The notes: generated by a model from the sequence alone, not told the origin. Shown: positions 1-7,427, numbered from the stretch's first letter. The stretch: DNA of 64,000 bases from Rhizobium rhododendri (GCF_007000325.2 NZ_CP117267.1:682001-746000); one strand, 5' to 3'. A program made the numbers and translations.

Positions 1-2
1 AC

Positions 3-332
3 TTCCAGGCGATGATCGGCCCGGACTTCAAGTCAGGCTTCGTCGACGCCGCGCCGACCAGCAATGCGGACATCGGCAAGACCATCGCCCGCATCCTCGA
101 CCTCAAGACCGAAGACAAGGGCAAGCTCGTCGGCCGCGTCATCACCGAAGCGATGAAGGACGGCACCATGCCCGAGGTCGCCACGAAAATGCTGGTGTCG
201 GAACCGGCCGAAAACGGTCTGAAGACGATCATCGACATGCAGATGGTCGGCGATACCCGATATTTCGACGCCGCCGGCTTCCCCGGTCGCACTGTCGGTC
301 TCACCGTATCGGACGGCACATCGATGAACTGA
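3..332 (+). CDS. C-terminal part of an unidentified protein (truncated by window start)
   Basis: The frame is open from the first bases of the window to a TGA at 330-332 and encodes at least 109 residues. An ATG at 12 exists, but codons before it (F-Q-A) are also open, so the true start is probably upstream of the window. The visible part is soluble, has no membrane segment or signal peptide, and ends with a glycine-rich stretch (AAGFPGRTVGLTVSDG). I do not recognise the family. Codon use looks like the neighbours, so it is probably a genuine gene. Confidence 0.6.
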   Translation, partial: FQAMIGPDFKSGFVDAAPTSNADIGKTIARILDLKTEDKGKLVGRVITEAMKDGTMPEVATKMLVSEPAENGLKTIIDMQMVGDTRYFDAAGFPGRTVGLTVSDGTSMN

Positions 333-511
333 GGCAGGCCGATCGAGGTTCAAAACGGCGCGATCTCGGCGCCCTGGGAAAAGATCCCTGCCGAGATCGC
401 ATTGGACTTTCCCGCTTGATGGACTGAGCCCGGGGCAGCATGCCCCGGTTGAACGCCGGCGGCACGCATGCTAACCGCTGCGACAGACAACGTCCTCGAG
501 GAGTGCCACGC

Positions 512-820
512 GTGATCCGTCATATCGTCTTCTTCAACGTCGCCGATCGGGCCAATCTGGAGGCGGTCCGGGCAGGCCTGTCGATCCTCACCGAAATTCC
601 TCACGCCCGGCTGCTGGAGATCGGCACCAACGTCAAGACCGACCAGCTCGGCACCGACGTCGACCTCGTCGTCTACGGCGAATTCGACGACGAGGCAGCA
701 CTGGCGGCCTACAAGGCCCATCCGAATTACCAGATCTCGATAGAACGCGTCCGGCCGCTGCGCGAGATGCGGATTGCCGCGGACTACGACAGCGAGACGG
801 CGGTGCGGGAGGCGATTTAG
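512..820 (+). CDS. Dabb-family (stress-responsive A/B barrel) protein
   Basis: This encodes a 102-aa small cytosolic protein. It begins with the Dabb signature IRHIVFFNV and carries YGEFDDEAALAAYKAHP, the helix-strand segment that forms the dimeric alpha/beta barrel of this family. The start is taken as GTG 512 because a GAGGAG motif at 498-503 sits 8 nt upstream; a longer in-frame ATG at 440 has no ribosome binding site and adds non-conserved residues. The specific function of bacterial Dabb proteins is generally unknown. It stands alone between an unidentified gene and a secreted protein gene. Confidence 0.85.
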   Translation: MIRHIVFFNVADRANLEAVRAGLSILTEIPHARLLEIGTNVKTDQLGTDVDLVVYGEFDDEAALAAYKAHPNYQISIERVRPLREMRIAADYDSETAVREAI

Positions 821-960
821 GGCGGCGGGGCGTTTGGCTGGCGGATTTCGAGCGGCTGGGTTTGCGGAAAGCGGCGGTCGCTTGAGGGCGCGCGACAGGG
901 ATGTCCATTGCTACTGTAATGGCCTACGCCCTTTAAAGCTGCGGTATCTGGGAGCAGCAC

Positions 961-1353
961 GTGAGTTTTCAAATGAATACCAAATCTAAACTGTGCCTCG
1001 CTCTTGTCCTTTCACTGGTGCTGCTGGTTGCCCGCGCAGAAGCCAGGCCGGCTATGCTGAAACAATCAACGATTGACGGCGTCATGCATGCGATCATAGC
1101 ACGCTGGAATTTGCCGTCTGATTTGGCGATTCGCGGGCTACGCGCCGAAGTTCGGGTCAACCTGAACACGCGTGGTGAAATCAGCGGCAAACCCGCGCCA
1201 CATATAACCGGTGGTACCGCCGCTCAGCAGCAAAGATTTGCAGAATTGGTCACTCGAACGATTTTGCAAGCCGCACCGTTTACCGGGTTGCCATTGGACA
1301 AGTACAAGTCGTGGAAGACACTGATCGTCAGGTTCGAAGCACAAGCATTTTGA
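961..1353 (+). CDS. Secreted TonB/TolA C-terminal-like protein
   Basis: This is a 130-aa protein with an N-terminal signal peptide (LCLALVLSLVLLVARAEA, cleavage likely after AEA). The mature part resembles the C-terminal domain of TonB/TolA: an amphipathic segment, then VRVNLNTRGEISG, then LVTRTILQAAPFTGLP. It lacks the long proline-rich spacer of true TonB, so it is a free periplasmic domain. GTG 961 is preferred because GGGAG at 950-954 is well spaced; ATG 973 is the alternative. It lies where a GTA terminase would be expected upstream of the portal gene, with a palindromic repeat between. The function is unknown; the TonB/TolA-like call rests on visual motif similarity. Confidence 0.7.
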   Translation: MSFQMNTKSKLCLALVLSLVLLVARAEARPAMLKQSTIDGVMHAIIARWNLPSDLAIRGLRAEVRVNLNTRGEISGKPAPHITGGTAAQQQRFAELVTRTILQAAPFTGLPLDKYKSWKTLIVRFEAQAF

Positions 1354-1465
1354 GGACACGTCGCGTTTTCGGGACAGCGTGAACAGACGTTCAAAGCGTG
1401 GCGCAGATATCCTCCCAGGCGGGGGAGACATCAGCGTATATGCCAGCGAATTCTAACTTTGCGCA

Positions 1466-1511
1466 GAGCCCCCTCTGCCCTTTCGGGCATCTCCCCCACA
1501 AGAGGAGATCC
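1466..1511. repeat. Rhizobial palindromic repeat, single arm
   Basis: The segment reads like one arm of the double-hairpin element seen twice at 24597-24726: a CCCCTCTG start, a small CCC-TTTC-GGG hairpin, then a CTCCCCCACAAG-to-GGAGAT hairpin. It is the only notable structure in the gap between the TonB-like gene and the portal gene. Confidence 0.7.
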
Positions 1512-1577
1512 GTCGAGCCTGCTCTGCCAGCCCCACAGGCTTAAGGCGACTTAATCGCAACTCAAAAGGACATCCCG

Positions 1578-2735
1578 ATGAAACTCCCGTTCACCCTGCC
1601 GTGGCGTTCCACGGCGGGCCGCAGGGCTGTGGCCGAGCACAAGGCAAGCGGCTCGATGATGACGTTGACGTCCGAGGGTCGGGCGCACTGGACGGGGCGG
1701 TCCTATGGGGCGCTGGCGCGTGAGGGGTTCATGAAGAACCCTGTGGCGCATCGTTCGGTGCGGCTGGTGGCCGAGGCGGCGGCATCTGTCTCCTGGCTGC
1801 TCTACGAGGGTGACCGGGAAGTTGGCGAGCATCCGTTGCTGTCACTGATGCGACAGCCGAACGGGCGCAAGGCGGGCCCGGATTTCTTCGAAGCGCTGCA
1901 CGGCCATTTGCTTCTGTCGGGCAATGCCTATGTCGAGCCGCTCATAGTCGGCGGCGCGTTGCGCGAGCTGCACCTGCTGCGGCCGGATCGTGTCGCCATC
2001 GTCGAGGGCCGCGATGGCTGGCCGGAAGCCTATGAATACCGCGTTGGCGGCCTCGTGCGCCGCTTTGCTGCCGAGAGCGATGGCCTGACGCTGCTGCACC
2101 TGAAACTGTTTCATCCGCTCGACGACCATCTTGGCTTTCCGCCGCTGGCAGCTGCCCAGGTGGCGCTCGATCTGCACAATGCCTCCTCCACCTGGAACAA
2201 GGCGCTGCTCGACAATTCGGCGCGGCCATCGGGGGCGCTCGTCTACCAGCCGAAGGAGGGCGGCAACCTGTCGCCGGACCAGTACGAACGGCTGAAACAG
2301 GAACTCGACGAAGGCTATTCCGGGCCGATGCGGGCCGGCCGGCCGCTGCTTCTCGAAGGCGGGCTGGACTGGAAGTCGATGGGCCTGTCGCCGAAGGACA
2401 TGGATTTCGTCGAGGCCCGCAATGGCGCTGCCCGTGATATCGCGCTGGCTTTCGGGGTGCCGCCGATGTTGCTCGGCATCCCCGGCGACAACACCTATGC
2501 CAACTACCAGGAGGCCAATCGCGCCTTCTACCGGTTGACCGTCCTGCCGCTGCTAACCCGCACCGCCTCGGCGCTCTCCCTGTGGTTTGCCACGGCTTAT
2601 GGCGAAGGCCTGCGGCTGGAGCCGGATCTCGACAAGATCGCCGGCCTTGCCGCCGAACGCAGCGAATTATGGGCCCGTGTCGGCCAGGCGGATTTCCTGA
2701 CAGACGCCGAAAAGCGCCAGGCGGTGGGTTATTGA
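1578..2735 (+). CDS. HK97-family phage portal protein of a GTA cluster (RcGTA g3-like)
   Basis: This is a 385-aa portal protein. Portals form the dodecameric ring at one capsid vertex, through which DNA is packaged and to which the tail attaches. Recognisable family segments are NPVAHRSVRLVAEAAASVSW near the N-terminus, HLKLFHPLDDHLGFPPLAAA in the middle, and FGVPPMLLGIPGDNTYANYQ toward the C-terminus, all typical of GTA/HK97 portals. Length fits the family. ATG 1578 follows AAAGGA with good spacing, and the leader AAAGGAcATCCCGATG is nearly identical to that of the tail gene at 8849. No terminase gene precedes it here, which is unusual for a GTA cluster. Confidence 0.95.
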   Translation: MKLPFTLPWRSTAGRRAVAEHKASGSMMTLTSEGRAHWTGRSYGALAREGFMKNPVAHRSVRLVAEAAASVSWLLYEGDREVGEHPLLSLMRQPNGRKAGPDFFEALHGHLLLSGNAYVEPLIVGGALRELHLLRPDRVAIVEGRDGWPEAYEYRVGGLVRRFAAESDGLTLLHLKLFHPLDDHLGFPPLAAAQVALDLHNASSTWNKALLDNSARPSGALVYQPKEGGNLSPDQYERLKQELDEGYSGPMRAGRPLLLEGGLDWKSMGLSPKDMDFVEARNGAARDIALAFGVPPMLLGIPGDNTYANYQEANRAFYRLTVLPLLTRTASALSLWFATAYGEGLRLEPDLDKIAGLAAERSELWARVGQADFLTDAEKRQAVGY

Positions 2736-2750
2736 GGTGGCGCCCGAAAT

Positions 2751-2771
2751 TTGTTATACATCGTATAACAA
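2751..2771. promoter_or_regulatory. Operator-like perfect palindrome of the toxin-antitoxin operon
   Basis: Two perfect 9-bp arms, TTGTTATAC and GTATAACAA, flank a 3-bp centre. The site lies 16 bp upstream of the antitoxin ATG and overlaps AT-rich, promoter-like sequence in an otherwise GC-rich region. Ribbon-helix-helix antitoxins normally repress their own operon by binding such inverted repeats, so this is most likely the autoregulatory operator. That function is inferred from position and symmetry. Confidence 0.75.
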
Positions 2772-2787
2772 GATAAGGAGCTTCCCG

Positions 2788-3048
2788 ATGACAAAGCCCG
2801 TCCTCTCAGACCCCATCGCCCTGCGTATTCCGGAAGACATCCTGAAGGACATCGAAACCATCGCCAAGGTCTCCGAGCGCAGCCGCAGCTGGGTGATTGT
2901 CAGGGCACTGAAATATTACCTGATGCAGGAAGGCAATGACATCCTGCAGATCATGGAAGGCGAGGAACAGATTCGCAATGGCGAGGTCATCGACGCTGAG
3001 GATCTGTTTGCAGAGTTACTATCTCCCGTGCAACATGATGCTGCATGA
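2788..3048 (+). CDS. CopG/ParD-type ribbon-helix-helix antitoxin
   Basis: This is an 86-aa protein. The N-terminal region (ALRIPEDILKDIETIAKVSE then RSRSWVIVRALKYYL) is a typical ribbon-helix-helix DNA-binding domain: a short strand, then helix-turn-helix with the RS-x-x-hydrophobic motif. The acidic tail (MEGEEQIRNGEVIDAEDLF) would wrap the toxin. ATG 2788 has an AAGGAG at 2775-2780; the ATG at 2737 is rejected because it lies upstream of the operator and has no ribosome site. The stop overlaps the toxin start by 4 bp (ATGA), giving translational coupling. It should neutralise the downstream toxin and repress the operon through the palindrome at 2751-2771. Confidence 0.9.
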   Translation: MTKPVLSDPIALRIPEDILKDIETIAKVSERSRSWVIVRALKYYLMQEGNDILQIMEGEEQIRNGEVIDAEDLFAELLSPVQHDAA

Positions 3049-3362
3049 GAAAAATCATTCTTTCGGCAAATGCCGGAGACTATCTGCGGTGCGAGAAGGC
3101 CTATCTCGCAAGCTTCAATCCGCGAGCATCAGACACCGCAATGAGACAGCTTCGCTCGGCATTCCGGCTGCTGGCCGGATACCCCCAGGCGGGCGTCGCG
3201 GATACAAAGCTGCCGGGTCGTCGGATTTACGTGGCCGGCAATTACATCATCGCTTACCGCGTCGAGCCGGACGCCATCAAGATTTCCTATATCCGGCATG
3301 GGCGCCAGCAGGCGCCTGATCTCGACAAGGACGAAGGCGCGGATATTCCCGACACGGATTAG
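3045..3362 (+). CDS. RelE/ParE-superfamily toxin
   Basis: This is a 105-aa basic protein with the RelE/ParE fold pattern: IILSANAGDYL strand-helix, a helix with several Arg residues, then the conserved core GRRIYVAGNYIIAYRVE and KISYIRHGRQ. The final strand with RHGRQ resembles ParE-type gyrase inhibitors and RelE-like ribonucleases; the target cannot be decided from sequence. It overlaps the antitoxin gene by ATGA. The pair sits inside the GTA structural cluster, between portal and protease genes, and is probably a later insertion, because neither gene belongs to the standard GTA set. Confidence 0.9.
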   Translation: MRKIILSANAGDYLRCEKAYLASFNPRASDTAMRQLRSAFRLLAGYPQAGVADTKLPGRRIYVAGNYIIAYRVEPDAIKISYIRHGRQQAPDLDKDEGADIPDTD

Positions 3363-3579
3363 TTCCGAGATTAAATCAAGCCATGTGGGGCCGGCAGCAG
3401 CAATTTAGCCGCCCGTTATCCGCTCATTCAAAATATCAAGTTCCTCGCCAAGCCAGCGAAGTTCGGGCGCGAACGGATTCAAAAGACTCACTGAAATCGG
3501 AACCTGCCGTCCCATGCCGAGCATGGTCGACGCTGGCAGCGGCATGCGACATCCCGTTCCTAAACCGGAGATCTTAACA

Positions 3580-3900
3580 ATGGCGCACCTTCCAGGCGAG
3601 ACTTCGCTGTGGGCGACGAGGCTCGTCGGCGCTTCGGCGGGGGCGGCTGTGTCGCTGATCTATCTGCTGCCTAAAACCCGTCGCGAGGCGGCCATGCGCT
3701 TTTTCACAGGCCTTGCCTGTGGCCTGATCTTCGGCGGTCCGACAGGCGTCTGGGCGTCCGAGCGGCTCAATGTCTCGCACGTGCTGGCAGCATCGGACAT
3801 CATGCTTGCCGGCTCCGCCGCCGCCAGCCTCTGCGCCTGGTGGGCCCTCGGCATCCTGTCGCGGCTTGCCGACCGCTACGGCCAGAAACACGACGCCTGA
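3580..3900 (+). CDS. Small membrane protein of rhizobial GTA clusters (DUF6107-like)
   Basis: This is a 106-aa protein with two or three hydrophobic segments (ATRLVGASAGAAVSLIYLLP, FFTGLACGLIFGGPTGVW, and AASDIMLAGSAAASLCAWWA). A conserved rhizobial protein of this type is usually found between portal and prohead protease, and I believe the domain is DUF6107. ATG 3580 is preferred because CCGGAG at 3565-3570 precedes it; the longer ATG at 3514 lacks a site. Its role in the particle is unknown; a membrane-associated assembly or lysis-related role is only a guess. Its stop codon lies within the first unit of a 24-bp tandem repeat. Confidence 0.8.
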   Translation: MAHLPGETSLWATRLVGASAGAAVSLIYLLPKTRREAAMRFFTGLACGLIFGGPTGVWASERLNVSHVLAASDIMLAGSAAASLCAWWALGILSRLADRYGQKHDA

Positions 3901-3975
3901 CGGGAGCGCCTAAACCGCCCCTGACGGGAGCCGGTAGACCGCCCCTGACAGAAGCGGGCCACTGCCCCTGACGCC
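3896..3975 (+). repeat. 24-bp tandem repeat (about 3.3 copies)
   Basis: Units beginning CCTGAC start at 3896, 3920, 3944 and 3967. The first two share CCTGACGGGAG, the third is diverged (CCTGACAGAAG), and the fourth is partial. The first unit contains the stop codon of the upstream gene, and the array ends about 28 bp before the protease ATG. It looks like local slippage or duplication of the gene end, and each full copy carries a GGGAG-like motif. Confidence 0.8.
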
Positions 3976-4003
3976 ATCAACATCGCAATCCGGAGACTTC
4001 GCC

Positions 4004-4594
4004 ATGACCGCACCCAGCGTGTCTGCTCGATCCCCCATGGGCATCGACAGCTGCAAATTTGCCAGTCTCGAACTCAGGGGCCTCACCCGCGACGGCAGCT
4101 TTTCCGGCTATGCCAGCGTCTTCGGCGAGGTCGATCTCGGCAGCGATCGCGTCGAGCGCGGCGCCTTTGCCCGGTCGCTCGCCACCCGCGGTGCATCGGG
4201 CATCCGCATGCTGTTCCAGCACGACCCGTCCGAGCCGATCGGCGCCTGGAAGACCATCCGCGAGGATGAGCGCGGCCTCTATGTCGAGGGCCAGCTGGCA
4301 GACGGTGTGGCGCGTGCCCGTGAGGTGCATCAGCTCTTGAAAAATTCCGCCCTCGATGGCCTGTCCATCGGCTTTCGTACCGTCAGGGCCCGCACCGACG
4401 CAAAGTCCGGCGTGCGGCACATCCTGGAAGCCGACCTCTGGGAAATCTCGGTAGTCACCTTTCCGATGCTGCCGTCGGCGCGTGTCCAGAATGTCAAGAA
4501 TGCGCGGTGGTTCCGCGACAGGGAGACCGAGCTCGTCCGCCACATCAGGCGGGCGGCGCGGCAATTGATGACCGAAACCTTCAAACAAGGATGA
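4004..4594 (+). CDS. HK97-family prohead protease (RcGTA g4-like)
   Basis: This is a 196-aa maturation protease that cleaves the capsid protein N-terminal scaffold domain during head assembly. Family hallmarks are GYASVFGEVDLGSDRVERGAF near residues 32-58, MLFQHDPSEPIGAW with the catalytic His at about residue 73, and LDGLSIGFRT with the nucleophilic Ser at about residue 121, followed by DLWEISVVTFP. ATG 4004 follows GGAG at 3992-3995. The gene is 4 bp from the capsid gene, as usual for this pair. Length is normal and no key residue is missing. Confidence 0.95.
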   Translation: MTAPSVSARSPMGIDSCKFASLELRGLTRDGSFSGYASVFGEVDLGSDRVERGAFARSLATRGASGIRMLFQHDPSEPIGAWKTIREDERGLYVEGQLADGVARAREVHQLLKNSALDGLSIGFRTVRARTDAKSGVRHILEADLWEISVVTFPMLPSARVQNVKNARWFRDRETELVRHIRRAARQLMTETFKQG

Positions 4595-4598
4595 TCGC

Positions 4599-5864
4599 AT
4601 GAGCGAGCAGACAGCGACGGCACCGCGCGGTGGTGCCATGGAAATCAAGACAGTGCCGGAAACCGTGGGGGCTGCCTTCGAAGAATTCATGGAGGCGTTC
4701 GAAGCCTTCAAGGATGTCAACGACCGGCGCCTCGGCGAGATCGAGGGCAAGCTGACATCGGACGTGGTGACGCGCGAAAAGGTCGACCGCATCAACAAGG
4801 CGATGGACGATCACAAGAAGGTCCTCGACCAGCTGGTGCTGAAAAAGGCCCGCCCGCCGCTCGGTCGCAGCCTTCCAGGCTCCGTCGATGCCGCCGAACA
4901 CAAGGCGGCCTTCGAGACCTACATTCGCCGTGGCGACGCGTCGGGATTGCGCGAGATCGAAGCCAAGGCGCTGTCGGTCGGTTCCAACGGGGACGGCGGC
5001 TATCTGGTGCCCGACCAGACCGACACCGAGATCGGTCGCCGCCTGTCGGTGGTCTCGCCGATCCGTGCGCTGGCGACGGTTCGCCAGGTGTCCGGCTCGG
5101 TGCTGAAGAAGCCGTTCACCACGCAGGGGCTTGCCTCCGGCTGGGTGTCGGAAACTGCCGCCCGGCCGCAGACCACCGCGCCGCAGCTGGCCGAGCTGAC
5201 CTTTCCAACGATGGAACTCTATGCCATGCCGGCCGCCACCCAGGCGCTGCTCGACGATGCCGCCGTTGACATCGAGAGCTGGATTTCCAGCGAGGTCGAC
5301 ATTGTCTTTGCCGAGCAAGAGGGTACCGCGTTCGTCACCGGCGATGGCGTCGCCAAGCCGAAAGGGTTTCTGGCGTACCCATCGGTGGCGGATGCCGGCT
5401 GGAGCTGGGGTAATCTCGGCTATATCGCCACCGGTGCTGCCGGTGCCTTTCGCACCGCCGGGCCGACGGACGTGCTGATCGATGCCGTCTATGCGCTGAA
5501 GGCCGGCCATCGCCAGAACGGCAATTTCGTCATGAACCGCCGCAGCCAGGCAACCATCCGCAAGTTCAAGGATGCCGATGGCAACTATCTCTGGCGGGCG
5601 CCGTCTGCCGCCGGACAGCCGGCCTCGCTGATGGGCTTCCCGATTACCGAAGCGGAGGACATGCCGGATATCGCCGCCGATGCGCCGGCCATTGCCTTCG
5701 GCGATTTCCGCGCCGGCTACCTCGTCGTCGACCGCACTGGTATCCGCGTCCTGCGCGATCCCTATTCGGCCAAACCCTACGTGCTGTTCTACACCACCAA
5801 GCGCGTCGGCGGCGGCGTGCAGGATTTCGAGGCGATCAAGCTGATCAAGTTCTCGGTCAGCTGA
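4599..5864 (+). CDS. HK97-fold phage major capsid protein (RcGTA g5-like)
   Basis: This is a 421-aa major capsid protein. Residues about 15-90 form a charged, coiled-coil delta domain (AAFEEFMEAFEAFKDVNDRR onward) expected to be removed by the upstream protease. The body begins near GDGGYLVPDQTD, the typical start of the HK97 fold in this family, and continues through SGWVSETAARPQT, FVMNRRSQATIRKFKD and the C-terminal GDFRAGYLVVDRTGIRVLRD. ATG 4599 follows AAGGATG. It is followed by a palindromic repeat instead of directly by the next gene, so a hairpin lies in the messenger between capsid and connector. Confidence 0.96.
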   Translation: MSEQTATAPRGGAMEIKTVPETVGAAFEEFMEAFEAFKDVNDRRLGEIEGKLTSDVVTREKVDRINKAMDDHKKVLDQLVLKKARPPLGRSLPGSVDAAEHKAAFETYIRRGDASGLREIEAKALSVGSNGDGGYLVPDQTDTEIGRRLSVVSPIRALATVRQVSGSVLKKPFTTQGLASGWVSETAARPQTTAPQLAELTFPTMELYAMPAATQALLDDAAVDIESWISSEVDIVFAEQEGTAFVTGDGVAKPKGFLAYPSVADAGWSWGNLGYIATGAAGAFRTAGPTDVLIDAVYALKAGHRQNGNFVMNRRSQATIRKFKDADGNYLWRAPSAAGQPASLMGFPITEAEDMPDIAADAPAIAFGDFRAGYLVVDRTGIRVLRDPYSAKPYVLFYTTKRVGGGVQDFEAIKLIKFSVS

Positions 5865-5866
5865 AG

Positions 5867-5975
5867 CACCCCTCATCCGCCTGACTGCACCTTCTCCCCG
5901 AGGGGAGAAGGGAATGCCGGCACCGCCTCTCGCTCCATCTCCCTCTGCCTTCGGGGAGAGGGCAGGGTGAGGGCG
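5867..5975. repeat. Rhizobial palindromic intergenic element
   Basis: The element is bounded by inverted ends (CACCCCTCATCC at 5867 and GGGTGAGGG ending near 5972). It contains a perfect hairpin with 9-bp arms CTTCTCCCC/GGGGAGAAG at 5891-5910 and a second stem CCCTCT/AGAGGG at 5941-5962. This resembles mosaic elements common between rhizobial genes. It differs in sequence from the repeats at 1466 and 24597. Here it lies inside the GTA operon, where it could act as an mRNA processing or attenuation point. Confidence 0.8.
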
Positions 5976-6011
5976 CGGGCCGCCTACTCGATCTCATATG
6001 AAAGATGTCCC

Positions 6012-6581
6012 ATGACCTATGCCCAGATCACTCCGCCCTCAGCGGAGGCGTTGACGCTCGCCGGGGTGAAGGCCCATCTGCGGCTGGATACGTCCGACGA
6101 AGACGAGCTTGTTGCCGGCCTGATCGCGGTTGCCCGCGAGCATCTGGAGCGCAGCACAGGCCTTTGCCTGATGACCCAGCGCTGGCGTCTCTATCTTGAT
6201 TCAATCTGTGAAGACGGCGTGATTCCGATTGCCAGGGGCCCGGTGCAAGCCATTGTTGCCATTACCGTTTATGACGAGCTCGGCCAGCCCTCGATAGTCC
6301 CGCTCGAAGGTTATGTGCTGGATGGCATCAGGCAACCGGCGCGGCTTATGCTCCGCCAGCGCCTGTCGTCCGGTCGCGCCGTCAACGGTATCGAAATCGA
6401 TTTCGTCGCCGGTTTCGGCCCGACCGCCAACGATGTGCCGGACACGCTGAAGCGGGCAATGCTGACCCATGTGGCGCAGATGTTTTCGTGCCGCGGCGTC
6501 ATCGGCATCGAGGACCAGCCGGCGCTGATCCCGCCCGGCTACGACCGGCTGGTTGCGCCCTTCCTGCTCCGGAGCCTTTGA
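6012..6581 (+). CDS. Phage head-tail connector protein (RcGTA g6-like)
   Basis: This is a 189-aa protein of the head-tail connector (HK97 gp6 / phiE125 gp8-like) family, which forms a ring below the portal. Diagnostic segments are LAGVKAHLRLDTSDEDELVAGLI..AREHLE near the N-terminus, typical of the family helix bundle, and IEIDFVAGFG near the C-terminus. ATG 6012 is chosen because homologues begin M-T-Y-AQITPPSAEALTL; the longer reading from 5967 would run out of the palindromic repeat. The next gene starts 2 nt after its stop. Confidence 0.92.
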   Translation: MTYAQITPPSAEALTLAGVKAHLRLDTSDEDELVAGLIAVAREHLERSTGLCLMTQRWRLYLDSICEDGVIPIARGPVQAIVAITVYDELGQPSIVPLEGYVLDGIRQPARLMLRQRLSSGRAVNGIEIDFVAGFGPTANDVPDTLKRAMLTHVAQMFSCRGVIGIEDQPALIPPGYDRLVAPFLLRSL

Positions 6582-6583
6582 CC

Positions 6584-6919
6584 ATGCGCTCGACCTTCTT
6601 CGACCCCGGCCGCATGACCGCCCGGCTCAATCTGGAGGCGCCGCTCGAAACGCCAGACGGCCAGGGTGGCGTTACCCGGACCTTCGTCGAGACGGCATCG
6701 TGCTGGGCGCTGATCGAGCCGGTCAGCGGGTCGGTGGAAGAGGAAGCGTCGAGCGAGATATTCAGGCGCACGCACCTGATCTGGCTGCGCTGGCGCAGCG
6801 ATGTCGTGCCCGGCATGCGGCTTCGCAAGGGCAACCGGCTGTTCTCTATCGGCGGCACGCAGGACCCCGACGATAGCCGCCGGTATCTGATCTGTCATTG
6901 CCAGGAGAAGTCGGTATGA
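6584..6919 (+). CDS. Phage head-tail adaptor / head closure protein (RcGTA g7-like)
   Basis: This is a 111-aa protein of the SPP1 gp16 / HK97 gp7-like head closure family. It shows the typical pattern RLNLEAPLETPDGQGGVTRT, CWALIEPVSG, then RTHLIWLRWRSDVVPGMRLR and LICHCQEK. ATG 6584 starts 2 nt after the preceding stop and has GGAG at 6571-6574. The stop overlaps the ATG of a 37-codon mini-ORF (ATGA at 6916-6919). Confidence 0.9.
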   Translation: MRSTFFDPGRMTARLNLEAPLETPDGQGGVTRTFVETASCWALIEPVSGSVEEEASSEIFRRTHLIWLRWRSDVVPGMRLRKGNRLFSIGGTQDPDDSRRYLICHCQEKSV

Positions 6920-7029
6920 CCGCCCTTTCGACATATACCCTGCCAGACCTCGCGGCAGTGCTGGCAAAGCTCTTGGCTTCCGGCAACGCGCCTTTTCGGC
7001 ACCCGGCAGGCAAGGAGACCCGACGATGA
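6916..7029 (+). CDS. 37-aa mini-ORF coupled at both ends in the GTA operon
   Basis: This small frame (start MTALSTYTLPDLAAVLAKLL) begins with an ATG that overlaps the stop of the head-tail adaptor (ATGA 6916-6919), and ends with a TGA that overlaps the ATG of the DUF3168 gene (ATGA 7026-7029). The product has an amphipathic helix followed by a basic tail (FRHPAGKETRR). ATGA junctions on both sides argue that ribosomes read it, either as a real small protein or as a coupling device that carries ribosomes to the next gene. GGAG at 7014-7017 gives the next gene its own site. I do not recognise any family. Confidence 0.5.
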   Translation: MTALSTYTLPDLAAVLAKLLASGNAPFRHPAGKETRR

Positions 7030-7427
7030 GATCCGCTGCCAACGAGTTGTTGCAGGCCATCCACACCGCGCTTGCCGGCAGCATATCCCTGACAGAGACG
7101 ATCGGTAGCGACGGTATTCGCGATCGGCTTGTCACCGGCCGGCAATTGCCGTGCATCGTCGTTTCCGAACTCGCCAGCAACGATTATTCGACATCCACCG
7201 AGCCCGGAGAGGAGCATTTTCTGACGCTGCAGGTCTGGTCCGATGCTGCCGGCCAGCGACAGGCCCAGCAGATCGCCGCCATCGTCGGCAGTCTCCTGCA
7301 GGACGCGTCCCTGCCACTTGCCACATACGCGCTGGTCAATTTCCGCCATCTCGCAACGAAGGCAAGGCGCGAGCCGAAGACGCGGCTGTTTTGCGCCGAG
7401 ATGCGGTTTCGGGCGGTGACCGAGTAG
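7026..7427 (+). CDS. DUF3168 tail completion/terminator protein (RcGTA g8-like)
   Basis: This is a 133-aa protein of the DUF3168 family, which caps the tail end that joins the head. Family features are the N-terminal helix ANELLQAIHTALAGS, the strand QLPCIVVSELASNDYSTSTE, the segment HFLTLQVWSDAAGQRQAQQI and LVNFRHLATKA with the final beta strand FCAEMRFRAVTE. GGAG at 7014-7017 and overlap with the mini-ORF fix the start. It is the last plus-strand gene of the head half of the cluster; the next gene is an antisense transporter whose stop lies 26 bp away. Confidence 0.9.
   Translation: MRSAANELLQAIHTALAGSISLTETIGSDGIRDRLVTGRQLPCIVVSELASNDYSTSTEPGEEHFLTLQVWSDAAGQRQAQQIAAIVGSLLQDASLPLATYALVNFRHLATKARREPKTRLFCAEMRFRAVTE

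Noticed and set aside
3383..3577. 64-codon frame between toxin and DUF6107-like gene
   Set aside because: It has no ribosome site, an unlikely composition, and overlaps the leader of the next gene.
4581..5876. 431-codon minus-strand frame opposite the capsid gene
   Set aside because: It is exactly antisense to the capsid gene, a codon-position mirror, with no ribosome site or family pattern.
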